Notes: generated by a model not told the origin, from the letters alone. Positions 36,936 to 49,497 are shown, numbered from the stretch's first letter. The stretch is 64,000 nt of DNA from Agelas oroides (GCA_949130485.1 OX422184.1:13738405-13802404), one strand, 5' to 3'. Program-made: numbers and translations.

Positions 36936-37501
36936 ATACAATTCAGCATGCAGTTAAAGACGTAGACGTAGACGGGAGACGTACATAGCACTGATAAGCG
37001 TCGGTCCAAGTGGAAAATGCTCGGATTTAGAAATGCGGAGACCGAGCTGATACGCAAACAGAAGTACGGAGGCGAGAAGAAAAGCCGCTCTAAGCCTAAT
37101 ATCTCACTACCGACAGAAGTAGTTCTGTAACTGGTTGAGGCAGTCTTTCGAAGGGTCTCTTGAGGGAATCACGACAACACTTACATCTGTATCACTGTCA
37201 AGGGTACGTCAGGAGCACAGAACCCCTTGGTTGTCCGACTCACCGCGGCATCACGAATGAACTGTGTGGGAACACTCGCTGAAGTCAGAAATCTGGCCCT
37301 CGCATAATTTGCTGGTAGACAGTCAACCCTTGGCTACAAGGCCTCAACACACAGTCTTGAGTCAGTAAACACTTCTTCTCGCGTTCGTGGCGTTTTCCAC
37401 TGATTAGTGCTTTGATTATGTCTTCTTTTCCTGCACTGTCAGCAAAAGAACGCAATATGCAATCAGAGAGGCTATGACGTCAAACCGGACTTGCGCGCGC
37501 G

Positions 37502-37509
37502 TATATAAA
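37502..37509 (+). promoter_or_regulatory. TATA box (TATATAAA)
   Basis: TATATAAA lies 45 bp before the ATG at 37,554, after a GCGCGCGC stretch. This implies a 5' UTR of only about 15-20 nt. Confidence 0.6.
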
Positions 37510-37553
37510 GCGGAATTTTTCGCTCTTCATCAAAGTCTCCCGCCGCCCAGAAA

Positions 37554-37847
37554 ATGGAAGACGTGGTAGTTGATCGAGATAAATCCGTGTCGCTTATCAG
37601 GCTATCAAATAAGCCGGAAAGTGGAAAATGCAATGAACCAGAGGAAAGTAATTCTGGCCTGCAGCCATCTAGCAGCTCTCTCACCGCTAGTTCTACCGAC
37701 ATAGTAATAACTCCAGATGCGGATCGTGAGCGTCAGAGAAAGTCCAAAACTAGGATGTGGGTTGAATGGATTTTCGTTGGTATGGTGATTACTGCTGTGT
37801 GGATATTAATAGTGGGATTGGCCATCGTCTTCTACCATCTTCCAGAG
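37554..37847 (+). CDS. First exon of a membrane protein gene (possibly the 7TM receptor)
   Basis: The ATG lies just downstream of a TATA box. The exon has 98 codons and ends in phase 0 at a canonical donor (CCAGAG/GTGAGA). The N-terminal 65 or so residues are acidic and Ser-rich. A basic stretch (RERQRKSKTR) is followed by one hydrophobic segment (WIFVGMVITAVWILIVGLAI) ending YHLPE. This fits a signal-anchor with a cytoplasmic N-terminus. The next plausible exon on this strand (45,019) starts in phase 1, so the two cannot splice directly: an intervening exon was missed or lost, or this is a separate gene. I do not recognise the family. Confidence 0.65.
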
Positions 37848-39710
37848 GTGAGACCTCACCCACTGATTCAATACTACTACAATTTTTTTTTATGGCATTG
37901 TGATGACCTTTTAGTGTTGACCTCAAGTTTCAAGTACATCAAACAGTTGCTAGTGCACGGAAGAATTTGAATAAACGTATAACTTAAAGTAAGAATGCCA
38001 TCTCTCACTTTTCTGTGCTGTAAGCGACAAGAAAATATGTGGGGCATGGGGACAAAGCTCCCCCACCCCCAATAAAAAAATTGTGTATAATAGTGTGTTC
38101 AGATAGGTAACTGAACATGTGCGAACAGTGTGTACTGTGCTCTGTTGTCTCTGTGCACATGTGAACTTTGAAGTAGCATGGAGTTTTTTCAGGGCTGAGG
38201 ATTATTCAACATGCAGCACACTGAAACAACAATGAATGGCAGTTTCAAGCTCCTTCGTGCAGTCTTCAACAGTGGTGGGCACATGAGAAAATAACTTTTA
38301 AAGGCTTATTTGTATTATGCAGATGTGCATAAAGGCTTATCGATCTTCACTGTGGAAATCGATTCGCGGTGTTGAAAATTTTGTGGTGGCCTCAACTGCA
38401 CATTATTGTAACAGCGGAATTTACCCTATCTATATGGTAGCCAGGTTGCTTTGACAAATGGTTTAAGTTTGTGAGTTAATGCTTATCATCTGTTCAGAAT
38501 TCATTCTGTTTAGTTACATACCTTGGTTTTCTGCTGTGAGCTCACTGTGCACATGAATCACCGCCTACAAGTAAACCTCTTAGTATAGGTAATAGCACAG
38601 TTTACTGTGGTATTTGGGATTATTAGCACGAGTAATGCCCTAAATAGCATGAGGCGAAGCCTCATGCTATTTAGGGCATTACAAGTGCTATTAATCCCAA
38701 ATTCCACAGTAAACTGTGCTATCACATGCTAATAGTAAACTATATTCTTGTATAGTATAAGCTATATTTGTATACTATAAACTATGCCATAATGTTTACA
38801 GGAAACAATATCAGTGTAGCTATAAACTATGCTATAATTTACAAGTAAACAATATCAGTGTACTGCTGTGCACATTGACCAATCAAATCACTATTACAAC
38901 TTTTTCTCAGTAGACAGCCATCTGAGCAATCTCATTGGTTGTCCCAGATGCCTATTACAAAAATAACAGGTGTAATAGACATAGGCACTTTATACTGGGA
39001 CTAAACTAAGTTTACTATTATGTGTGTACTTGGTAAACTGTGTGGACCTTGAGCTCACAAAATGCACCCACCTTGACCTCATCAAGTGCACCCACCATGA
39101 TCTCAAAGTGTCAACAATTCACCAACTGTGCCCACCATGAAGTAATTTTGTGGACAATTCCCCAAATGAACCAACTATGAGGTGACAGTGCACAAAGTTT
39201 AAGAAGCCATTATGTGCATGCATATCCAATTCTGGTTCACCAAGTGCACCAGTGTTGGTCCAGTTCACCAAGTCCACTCTCCAAGAAGACATTAAAATGA
39301 TATAATCCATTCTCAGTTCACCAACACCTCATTCCTTACCAATGAGGCTCACCAGCACCCGCCAGCATCAGGAGCATCTCACCACCTTGCATTCTAATGC
39401 TCCCCCCTATTGAACTCTGACCTGCATGTAGTAATTTAACACCAAGAATCAAACTTTACCGTAGCCATAGTTAAAGGCTACTGGGACTGCTAGGCCAACA
39501 CCAGTGTGTGCACGATTTTGGACTCTACAAGGTCTTATAGTTCACTAGTTTTAATCATTCTACTGCATGCTATGTTTGTTTTTGCCATTTACAGTGTTAG
39601 GAAGCCTGAAGGGGAGAAGTGGTTGGGGAGGGAAGAGGCTTGATGTTGATGGAGTTGCAAAATATATAAAATTGCTTTTTCACATTCAAACCTTACACAG
39701 GCAAATTGTA
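37848..39710. other. Intron or intergenic stretch
   Basis: It holds the large palindrome at 38,591-38,723 and a CACC-rich degenerate region at about 39,040-39,390. No coding exon was recognised. Confidence 0.5.
38591..38723. repeat. 133-bp near-perfect palindrome
   Basis: AATAGCACAGTTTACTGTGG at the left pairs with CCACAGTAAACTGTGCTAT at the right. The symmetry runs through GGGATTATTAGCAC and TAATGCCCTAAATAGCATGA to a GAGGCGAAGCCTC centre. It is probably a hairpin-type MITE. Confidence 0.9.
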
Positions 39711-40257
39711 GATCTCACAAGGATCTGTAAGATCTGATGTGAGGTCGGAATTCCACTAGTGGCAAGGCGAATATATGACAGTGTATTTGGCCTCAGACCT
39801 GTCTTATCAGGTCTTAATCAACAGCAAGTTCAAAGTACATCTAAATTTAAAAATTGCACATGCGCACTAGGGTTCCACCCCACGTGAGATAAGGCGGCCT
39901 CAATTTTTGTGAGGCTACCAATGATTGTGATTTTAGTTCATATTATATTTGTTCCTTTATTCCTTGATTAAATTTATTATTATTCTTTTTATTGGATGCA
40001 TGTCAATACGCTGAGAGGAAAAATGTAGAATCAGCAAAACCCAGAATCTTCAATAGTGCTAAGTCATTCTCCTGTAACAGGAATATACTTGAGTATTACG
40101 GGATGGGCACTTACCACAGATCCTGGGAGGGACTGTCATATATTCGCCTTGCCACTAGTGGAATTCCGACCTCACATCAGATCTTACAGATCCTTGTGAG
40201 ATCTACAATTCCACATCGTGGCAAGGCTTCATATATGACAGTGTATGGTTTAAAGAT

Positions 40258-42767
40258 TTACCTTGTGGACAACTTAACCTTTGAGAAGTTGTTGCCCTCA
40301 TAGTAGAATCTTTCCAAGGTTGATTTTTGTGACCATCCAGACATGACCAGGATGTTTGCTGTTAACACCCCTTGCATCCTTGGGCTGATGAAGATGCCGC
40401 TCTTGATCATGATGAATAAAATTTCTGTGTTGATGCCTGCCTTGGCGAGGAGCTCCTTTATCCATCGGCTAATTGATGCAGATGTGTCTGGCTTATGAGG
40501 CTTCCAGAAGGAAATCAAGAGTGGATATGGTTCATTAGAAATTGCCGTCCTTAAACACTTTGTCTTTTCCTCATACAAGACCAGAGTATCCACAGGGCAG
40601 AGATTTTTGTTGTGAAAAGCCTGCAAAGGCTTCTTTTGGAGGACCTGATCGTCTTGTTTATGTAAGCCCTGGGATGAAGAACTGTACACCTTCCGGTGTG
40701 AACTGTCGGAAACTGATGTCAAGATATGCCAGATCTGAAGCCCTACTAGCATTGCTAAGAGCCAGCAGCATGACCAGCTTCATTGAGAGGTCCTTCAAAG
40801 AGAGATCTGCCGAGGAGAGGTGTGACTGAATGTACTCAATTACTGTGTCAACACTCCAAACTGTTCTGCAACGTGGAGCCGGAGGGTGTTGGTTAAACAT
40901 CCCTTGCAGAAATCTGCAAACCAAAGGGTGTGCCGTACGTGATGGCCTTCAATCGGTGGAAGAGTGGCTGACAAGGGCAATCTATATGAATTCATGGTAG
41001 AATACTGCTTTCCCTCCTTGAATGCGCCGTCAAAAATAACTGGAGCTATAACTGTTGGAAAGGAATTGGAACTCCTTTCACTGCACCAGCGAACCCACTT
41101 TGACCAGGCAGATGAATAGGATTTCTCGGTGCCATGTCTCCATGAAGAGCAGATGATCTTGAAAGCTTCCTCCGAAAAACCTCTATCTTTGACTTGACCC
41201 CAGACACTTTCCAGGCAGCCAGTCTTAGATGGTTTCGGATTACTCTCCCATAGGGTTGTGGAGGAGTGCTGGTGTTTCTGGGAGAATGATTGGGAGATCG
41301 ACCAGACTCTCTAGCAGTAGGGAAAAAACCACGACTGATTTGCCCATACTGGTGCAATGAGTACAACTTCCCTCACTCCCTCCTGCTCTATCTTGTGGAG
41401 TATTCTCCCTAGGAGGATGAATGGCGGGAAGGCATGTGGTCTTAGATTTGACCATGGATGAGCCAATGCATCTATCCTCTCGGCTTGTGGGTCTGGACGA
41501 AAACTGAAGTAACATTTCAACTGCTTGTTATGACAAGCTGCAAAAAGGTCCACGTTGAATGGTCCCCATTTGGCTTCTAGTGACTTGAAGATTGTCCTCT
41601 TGAGGAACTAATTGCTTGGATCAAGAGACCGTCTGGATTTCATGTCCGCACTGACATTTTCCCATCCTGGGATGTGAATCGACAGGTTCCTTACCAAGCA
41701 CCACTCCCACATTTCGATTGTTAGGTTCGACAATGCCTGAGAAATGCTTGCCTCCTTTGTGGTTGATGTAAGCTATTGCCGTTGTGTTGTCTATCAACAA
41801 TAGGATGTGGCCATTGCTGAACTGTGCTGCAAAGGTCTGGAGGTCTAGGAAGGCTGCCTTCAGTTCTAGTATGTTTATGTGGGACATTCTCTCCTGTCTG
41901 GTCCAGGATCCCCCCGTACTGGTGTTCTGACAGGTTGCACCCCATCCTGTTGATGAGGCATCTGACATGATTACTAGATTTGCTACTGGTGGTACTATTG
42001 GGGGTCCATTGGTCTTTCTTGCTTCGTGAATCCACCAATGAAGGTCCGTCAACGATTCCTGGTCCATTCTTGTTGGATGATCGTAGTCCTTCCTGCCCTG
42101 TTGTAGGACTTTGTTTCGGTATCCCTGAAGGACTCAATAATGGAGAGGGGCTGGAACAATTGTGGAAGTTGAGATGAAAGTAGGCCTATCAAGTGTGCCA
42201 ACTGCCGTGCTGTCACTTTGTGCTTGTGAGACATATGCCTGCATTTCTTGTCAATCTTCTCCATTTTGTGATGAGGGAGGTTGACTGTCATTGTTAGTGA
42301 ATTGACCATGAATCCCCGGAACTCGATGGTTTGAGTAGGTGACCAGACACACTTCTTCTGATTGAGTGTGAACCCCAACTTCTCCAATTTCTTGGCCACT
42401 AATGTCAGATTGTTGGTCAGGTGGTCGCTGGAACTGGCCAGAACAAGAAGTAGCTTTGTAAAGGTTCTTGGTGCTGAGGCCAGGCCAAAGTGAAGTGACT
42501 CAAACTGGTAGGACTGACCTTCCCAAGTAAAGTTGAGAAACTTTTGATGCTCCTTTGCAATGGGGACTGACAGATAATTTCCCCATGAAGTCTCCTTTCT
42601 GGATCACATCCTTCAAACTGGTAATAGACTCCATCTTGAAATGAGGTGTTGAGATATATTTGTTCAATCTCTGGAGGTTGATGACTGGGCGCCATCCCCC
42701 GTCCTTCTTGGGACAGCAAAAATCGGGCTGAAGAAACCCTCTGTCGGAGAGGTTGGTTTGATAGCAC
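40258..42767 (-). pseudogene. DIRS pol relic: RT, RNase H and tyrosine recombinase in broken frames
   Basis: RT block: PKKDGGWRPVINLQRLNKY near 42,700 and FGLASAPRTFTKLL near 42,460, then KKLEKLGFTLNQKKCVWSPT near 42,390. The stretch that should carry the catalytic Asp-Asp box between APRTFTK and LGFTLN is missing, about 25-30 residues short. RNase H block (about 41,620-42,070): VIMSDASSTGWGA, ILELKAAFLDL and LLIDNTTAIAYI. Linker: DLFAACHNKQL and RPDPQAERIDALAHPWSNL at about 41,450-41,553. Recombinase block (about 40,260-40,930): LSNASRASDLAYLD with the first catalytic Arg, and GWSQKSTLERFYYE with the Tyr. The expected His-x-x-Arg part is obscured by a frameshift. The copy cannot be active. 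Confidence 0.85.
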
Positions 42768-43689
42768 CCCTGAGCAGCAGATCTTCCACCTTGTGTCTCA
42801 GTATCTGATGTTGCTGTAAGGGTAGGTGTGTTTCTGTAAATATGATGCTCCAGAGCTCAACCTGCTGATGACCCTGTTTCTTGGCGATGGGACGGCTTCA
42901 GAAATTTTTCTGTTGTTGCCTGCTTCTGGAAATGGGGAGTTTGCTCGGCCCAGTCCGCTCCCATAATTGACGGCTGGGCGTTTGGATAAAAACGACTGTT
43001 GGTTGGATTACGCACTTGGGAAGTACAGAGGGGAGAATAAACAGGGCCTTCAACTGTGATGGGGGCCTTTTTAAAGGCTTAGATTGTGTTAGCCCTTTCC
43101 GTTATTTTCTTTCTGGACTGCAGACCAAACAACTCTGACCCTGTATTTCCCAGACCTTCTTTACGAATTTCTCTCAAAAATCTAGTAAAGCTTGGGTTTG
43201 GCTTTGCTAATGCTATCAATGAAGGCTTTCCTCCTTGACTGGTAATGTAGTTTGATGCATTACCAATTAAGCAAGGGTATCCTTGGTAACCTTTATTACC
43301 TCACTCACTGGAATGAGCTCCTGGTCAATACCTGTAAAACCCTGCTTGGCAATATGGGACCAGAAATTCGTCAAGTTGTTCCAATGTATGTTTTCACTTC
43401 TTGCACCAGACTATCTGTGGTGCTGAGGAATAACATGAATCTGGGTCTACAGCATCTTCCTGATCATCTTCGTCCTGCTCTGCAGTTGATGTATCAAGGG
43501 CTGCATAAGCACAGTAATTTGAGGTACTGAATTCATCATGTGTCTCAAAATATTGGGGACGTTTGGTGAGTGGGGGGGGGGCATCCCCATTATCACCCTC
43601 CAGATTGATGTAGTCAGGGGGTAGGCATCACCATATGTTTGCCTAGTCCATCATATGTGTAACCTCCATAGAAACATAATCAAAAGGGG

Positions 43690-44345
43690 TCATTGGGTAT
43701 CATGTTTACAGTGTGGACCTAGTAGTCATGTACAATGACTTATACGATATATGTAGGGCATATGTAAATAGTAATAGTTTTATTCAACCTTATGCACATA
43801 CCAACAGTTTCTTGTACTCATTTGTTCCACATTCTATTTCACTTTGGAATTCATTACCTAATAGTGCTACTAATGCACGTTCATTCACTTCCTTTAAGTC
43901 ACAGTTAAATACTCATCAGTTAAATACTCATCTTTATTATAATAGTTAAATACTTACTGGTAATATGGGTACATCCTATATTAGCTTACTGCTACTGTTG
44001 TACCCTTTGCATATTGCATAAATTATTATAGGGCGGTCATTGGGCAAGGTGTGCCAGCGTAGACCTTGGCCCTGGACAAGGGGTCGTTGGGCATTATATG
44101 CCAGCATGGACCCAGTAGTCACGTAGAATGACCGATAAGATATATAGGGCGGTCATTGGGCAGAGCGTGCCAGCGTAGACCTTAGCCCTGGACAAAGGGT
44201 CGTTGGGCATTTTATGCCAGCATGGACCCAGTAGCCATCTAGAATGGCTACCATGATATATAGGATGGTCGTTGGGCAATGTGTGCCAGCGTAGACCTTG
44301 TGTGGCTTACCACTGAGGTCGCCGGGCGCTGGGCGCCAGCATTAG
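43690..44345 (+). mobile_element. 3' end of a LINE with ~115-bp tandem repeats
   Basis: The ORF 43,713-43,949 contains SFVPHSISLWNSLPNSATNA followed by RSFTSFKSQL. This is the usual C-terminus of non-LTR retrotransposon ORF2. Downstream, 44,033-44,300 holds about 2.3 copies of a 115-116 bp unit (GGGCGGTCATTGGGCA ... GTGCCAGCGTAGACCTT). It is inserted inside the DIRS element. Confidence 0.65.
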
Positions 44346-45018
44346 CCCTCAGGTATTATTATCGGAACCCCAAAATAAACTGACACAGAAAATGTATTTA
44401 TACCTTGCGAGATCCAACACATGAAGGGGCTTGTCGACAAGGACCCCGTTGACTGTGGAGCCACGCGACTACTACGCTCGTCTCCGGTTGACGACAGCAC
44501 CGCTCGATCTTGGGCGGCGTGGTTTTGGCGGGAACTCGAACCGAGCAGGAAAATCCATGTTCTTCTCCTCCAACGCTCTTCTAAATCCTGACGGAGGAAG
44601 TAGGAAAGTTTTTCGTTTGGAAGGACGCTTCTGGATGTCCTTAGGACCGAAACAATACGGAGATCAAAAAATCGCCAACCGTCTCTTTAGATGTACTTCG
44701 AACTTGCTGTTGATTAAGACCTGATAAGACAGGTCTGAGGCCAAATACACTGTCATATATGAAGCCTTGCCACGATGTGGAATGTAGCACAGCCCAGCAC
44801 AGTCAGTTCTTCATTCAATTTGTGCAACAGTAAGTTGATGGTACTGCATTCACTTATATCTGTGTGACATGTCAATAAATTTGACTTCAACTGTGATCTA
44901 GACTTGTGCTCAGGCCTACCTGATATTTTCTTAAGTTCATTGTGTTCAACCACCTGAAACAGAAGACCAGTAAAACGAGCAGGTCTATCAACAAAGCTGA
45001 TGTTTTTTCTTTCCACAG

Positions 45019-45226
45019 TATCAGACTTGAACTGTACTATTGTGTGTCGTGAGGACTTCTATCTTGATGAAACTATGGGTTATTGCAGACCCCACTGTGG
45101 AAGATGGAAGGCATATCCACCAACAACCCAGACTGTACAAGATGCCTTTGTCATTATGTCAGCTGCTGGTGGCATTATTGCAGCCGTTGTAGTGATTACG
45201 CTTGCTTACTTTCGCCATAAAAAAGT
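45019..45226 (+). CDS. 7TM receptor exon: Cys-rich juxtamembrane segment and TM1
   Basis: Acceptor TTTCCACAG and donor GT/GTGAGT; it starts in phase 1 and ends in phase 2. It encodes a short Cys-rich extracellular segment (CTIVC, CRPHCGRW), then TM1 (AFVIMSAAGGIIAAVVVITL) ending in RHKK. The C-x-x-x-C-G-x-W module just before TM1 is the kind of stalk seen in long-N-terminus 7TM receptors of the adhesion/Frizzled-like superfamily. I cannot name the family. It splices in frame to either 48,657 or 50,820. The next exons supply TM2 to TM7. Confidence 0.8.
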
Positions 45227-46520
45227 GTGAGTAATCACATACATACAGTAGTAGTACACACAGGGCAGGTGGAAATCATGCAGTCTGGTAGACCCAGTAC
45301 GTGCTTGATCGGCAACTTCCAATGCCAATTTTTCTCTTGTTTGGTAACCTGAGTGAGCAGAAACTGGTATCTCAAATCCATGCAATCTGTGCACAAGTGA
45401 CAGACAAAATTCGAAAAACTGTGGATCTAAATGGGCAACTAGAAAAGCAGGGAACGGGAAAAAGGAATGGGAATTTGCGCATAAAAGCCGCATGAGCAGA
45501 AACAAGACAAACTGCTTGTAGAGATCTTGTTCACAAACATCTCCAAGAATGACTCTGACCCAGCTCACAGGGATATTTTTCACATAAAATGGAGCACAAG
45601 AATATCCAAACACACATTTGGAAGCCGTTGAGTCTTATAATATAGAAGCCTGGATGGTGAAGCAGAAGTTGTGTAAACACTATGGATGTAACTGATTATA
45701 AGTCGGTCACTCATTGAGGTTGACCAGCATGCAGACTAAAAACAGGACATGAAGTTTGTGTGGCACAACCACTGTGTCATTTTCTACATACTATGTATGT
45801 GTAACATACAGTGTCTGTGATAATCTAGGTGGGCCAGTGTGCATGAAAAATCAATGAAGCACATCTTCCTAAATAAAAAATAGGCCTAGTCATGTGACAG
45901 TAATTATCACTGCAAGTTCAACGTTGATTTAACCCCAGAAGTGTCATCTTGGTTGCAGTCTGGGTTCATGTGATGACCTATCTCCATTTGCCATGGTTGA
46001 GGTACACAGCACTAGTACAGTCAAAGATTCCGGCAAAACATGAATTTGGTTGCAAATGAAATTCATTTCATGTTTGTGGCAAAAGGGGGTGGAGCCTTGT
46101 AGCGTGTATTCATGCCCTATTGGAAATTTGAGTATACTGAGTCGTAACTCTACACTGGTAAAGGTGGGAGGTGGTATAGCCTGCAACTGAAGTGATCCAT
46201 CTTAGGTTAAATCAACCTAATTTTCCGGTGTATCTACAACCTACATCAGTGATCATCACTATAGTATATAATACTAGGTGGGCTTATGTGCTGTGTAATT
46301 TGACTAACATGAAGCTCACAACCGTTCGTCTCTGTACAAAGTGCATGATTGACTGGAAATGTAAGATGTGTGATTAGCCAGCATACTAACTTCAAGGATT
46401 AATAATTACCAGCAACTTCAAGGATTAATTACCTGGTCAATACAATGTAGTGAATATAGAAACAGCTAGGCATCATTCTAAGTGGTCACAATAGTAAGAT
46501 TACTAGTGAGATGATGCATC

Positions 46521-47109
46521 ATCATGGGACGAGCCTGAGCAAGCAGCAAACTGCTGATTTACTACCTTGTCATGGCACACAGCAGTATTTGTCACTGTTG
46601 ACTGTTTAAGCCAAATTTGACAACACATAAGTAGCTAAGTGATAAATATGTGTATCACATATGCCAACCATTTCTCCAGCCAGGGGAGCTAACGTGGCTA
46701 CACATGCATGGACTAAGCTTTACATCGAAATCGTGAGCTAAATTTCTGGCGTTTATGAGTGCCGTTATGCATCAGGGCGTGCTACCTGAAGCAGGCGACC
46801 CAGTCAACTGGCCACCACCATATTAAGTGTGTACCGCCTGTGAGCGGGCTGCCGTCGTCAGTAGAAGCACAAACCAGTGCCACACGTGCTTCAACTTCAG
46901 TCGTCTTTGCTCCAGGCCCCCGACGCTGCACTCTGACAGTAGCCCTGCACTGGCCTTCACATGCTTCACGATATCGACTTCGTGAAATATTCGAATGTGC
47001 TCACTTAAAATTTACGGTAAGTGGTCGGTCCAAGCAACAAGCAAACATACACACGCATGTGCGCAATGAAGTCACGCTAGTGTGGGGCTCGCTCAGGCTT
47101 GCCCCAATA
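46521..47109. mobile_element. MITE with GGRCGAGCSTGAGCAAGC termini (copy 2)
   Basis: The left end ATGGGACGAGCCTGAGCAAG and the right end GGGGCTCGCTCAGGCTTGCC match the termini at 31,850-32,363. It is in the receptor gene's intron. Confidence 0.6.
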
Positions 47110-48656
47110 ATTACACAATAGTGCAACAGCAAGATTTTCCATTTTCCTTGCACATCTCTCTGCCGATGTAGTATAACCTCCTTCCATCTGCACTGAGTTA
47201 CGGGTTTTTGGTCCATGTTTGCAGTCCAATTATATTGCAGCCATAATGACATCCTGTGAATGCCCTAGACTTTGGGTATTTGCCCACTGTTGTGTTGTAA
47301 CAGAAGCAGCCGGAGTGTAGAGTAACCAGAGCGTGCCTAGGTTACTCAGAATTGAAGGCTGATTCAAAAGCTCTTTAGGTGTAACCTAAAATCTCTGTAA
47401 TAATTACGTACCTAAGGTACTAAGCACGTTATTAGCTTGCAACTAGACCCATGCACTATGGTCGGGTCTGGCTAAACTTTACTGATAGGGATGGGGCCAA
47501 GGGAGTCCCAATAATCCGTAGCAATTATTGTTGCTGGGAATCCCTGCAGGGAAACATGCTTTTTATTGTTTGAATGGCTGTTGTAGGACAAGTTGTTAGC
47601 TGCACTTTAAGGTTACGGGATAGTTTGCTCATGAAAAAGTATTACCTTCCTCTTTTCTCTGTGCAGGATCCAGGCATGCATCCGTTTAACTATACCGCTA
47701 AAAAAAAGTTACATTAGTCTGTAACAGCTGTGCCGGTTGGGTGGGCGGAGCATGCAATTTGATAGCAGTCCCTGCAGTTAACAATCCGCGTACGAACTAC
47801 TGAATTCGGCGTCAGTTATTTCCTGTTGGAAGAACATCTTACCGTATATTACACTGTATTTGAATTCTACGAAGACAGGCACAGGGCGGCTCGAAGAGTT
47901 TTCGCTGAGACGACTTACCGTTTTTGATATATGCCTAGATTTAGTCGCTTGATCGGTCGAAAACCACCTGGGTTTTGGATAGAAACGTGTCACTCACTTC
48001 CCCTGACACACAGCGACGAAGTTGCTCCGAGCCGCCCTCATGTAAGTTGAGTTTTATCCGTAGGTGTTGAAAACTTGTACCTGCAATCCTCTCTGAAGCC
48101 AAAATCTGACGGCAAAAGTCACAAACTTTGTCATTGCCGCTTGCCTTAGTACGCTGTATATAACAATTAATACTATATTGGTTAAAAGGCACTCATAGTG
48201 CTGTTATATGTCGTTTGTATTGCGTGCTGTAACTGGTTCCTGCACGGAGAAATGGGAAGGTAATGAATATTAATGAGTAAACTGTATCCCGTAACCTTAA
48301 GTAAGGGTTCAAGAAGCCCACAGAAGCAGCTGTAGTGAGGGTAGTTTTCAAGGGGGCATTCCATCTTTTTTTTTTTAAATTGGCCACAAAGTTTTTATTT
48401 TGAATTTTTTTTTTGCTTCTTATAGCCCTGAGAACTAAATTCACTTTAGGATCAGTTTCCATGTACATTGAAAATTTAGCAAGCCTGGTAATAAATATGA
48501 ATGTACATCAGTAAACTAGCTAGCCTGTATGTATAGTTTACCAACATTTATATACCTTAGACATTCTGTAACTGGTTTGCATGTTTCTGTCTTGAACATA
48601 AATTTAGTGATATATTGTAAAGTTATAGTTCAACTTGACTTTTTTTTTACATGCAG

Positions 48657-48817
48657 GTTCAAGTTTCCATCAGTGTTCATCATCTACCAAAATATAACTG
48701 TTGTTGTGTACGCAATTTTTATTCTGGTAGGGTATACAGCCAAAACGCCACTTTTCTGCAGCTCTGATGATGTGACAGAGAGCTTGGATAATCCAACTCC
48801 ATTTTGCACCATTATAG
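48657..48817 (+). CDS. 7TM receptor exon 3a: TM2 and first extracellular loop (alternative copy)
   Basis: 161 nt, entered after ACATGCAG in phase 2 and left in phase 1 (ATTATAG/GTAACA). It encodes FKFPSVFIIYQNITVVVYAI, the rest of TM2, and a loop containing FCSSDDVTESLDNPTPFC. The exon at 50,820-50,980 has the same length and phases and a closely similar peptide. Both use the same codon split with the exon ending at 45,226, so one or the other can be used without a frame change. Using both would also join out of frame, since exon 3a ends in phase 1 and 3b starts in phase 2. Confidence 0.88.
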
Positions 48818-48839
48818 GTAACAGTTAATTATATATATA

Positions 48840-49390
48840 CAAGACTTTAAAAACATTAAAAAGATGTAGGGATGGCATGCCAAAAAGTATGCAAACAAGG
48901 TAGGGATAATGCACGAAAGCAAAGGTCAACATATTGGCAAAGCCTCATCCCTACATCTTTTTCACACTACAGTTAGACAGTGCATGGGGGTCTTCCTAAA
49001 ACGTACCACAAGTTCACAACCTTTACTGGCAGTTCATGGCTGTAGCCAGGTCACTTCCTCCTCCCACATGGCCTGGGAACAAGGCTAGTATGAACCTCTT
49101 CAACAACTTGAGCAGTGAGTTGGAGTAGACTGCAGACTTATGATAGTGTCGTTGAAGTACATGGCATGGTTTTAGCCTCGTCCCCAGGCCACTTTCCTTC
49201 TCCAACATCTCGGCTCAGGAACAAGGCTAATATGATCTTGCAGCATTGCATCAGCTGTAGTGTGAAAAAGATGTAGGGATGAGGCTTTGCCAATATGTTG
49301 ACCTTTGCTTTCGTGCATTATCCCTACCTTATTTGCGTACTTTTTGGCATGCCATCCCTACATCTTTTAACATTTTTTTAAAGTCTTGTT
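48840..49390. mobile_element. MITE with ~125-bp TIRs (CATCCCTACAT family) between exons 3a and 3b
   Basis: The left end CAAGACTTTAAAAACATTAA and the ATGTAGGGATGGCATGCC region recur reverse-complemented at 49,265-49,390. The interior carries fragments with AGCCTCGTCCCCAGGC and GGGAACAAGGCTA ends. Confidence 0.85.
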
Positions 49391-49423
49391 TCTGTACTTT
49401 TTTGATGTTAATCTCAATTACAG

Positions 49424-49497
49424 TTAGACCAAAGCCTAAGAAGAATATTTCAAGTGTAACCACAACACCAGAACTTGAAACGGCGTTGACAGTTTAG
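49424..49497 (+). CDS. Possible alternative terminal exon after exon 3a
   Basis: It follows AATCTCAATTACAG. Joined to exon 3a (phase 1) it reads VRPKPKKNISSVTTTPELET and seven more residues to the codon before a TAG at 49,495-49,497. This would give a truncated receptor with only two of the seven TM segments and a basic Thr/Ser tail. It could instead be an unused cryptic exon, or the C-terminus of a decayed paralogue. The acceptor lies 33 bp after a MITE. Confidence 0.35.

Larger units (their letters stand above)
39711..44783 (-). mobile_element. DIRS-type tyrosine-recombinase retroelement, degenerate
   Basis: About 100-bp inverted termini lie at 39,747-39,846 and 44,687-44,783 (shared CCTCAGACCTGTCTTATCAG). 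An internal complementary region at 40,132-40,246 carries the reverse complement of the left end joined to a copy of the right-end sequence. This is the diagnostic DIRS layout. On the minus strand the order is gag-like relic, reverse transcriptase, RNase H, tyrosine recombinase, internal complementary region, terminus. A LINE fragment is nested at about 43,690-44,345. It lies between the exon at 37,554 and the receptor exons from 45,019. Confidence 0.9.

Noticed and set aside
43252-43530. 92-aa plus-strand ORF
   Set aside because: It overlaps the DIRS gag/RT relic on the minus strand and shows no domain.
44431-44724. 97-aa plus-strand ORF near the DIRS right end
   Set aside because: It lies within the DIRS element, where coding is on the minus strand; probably a shadow of the gag-like relic.
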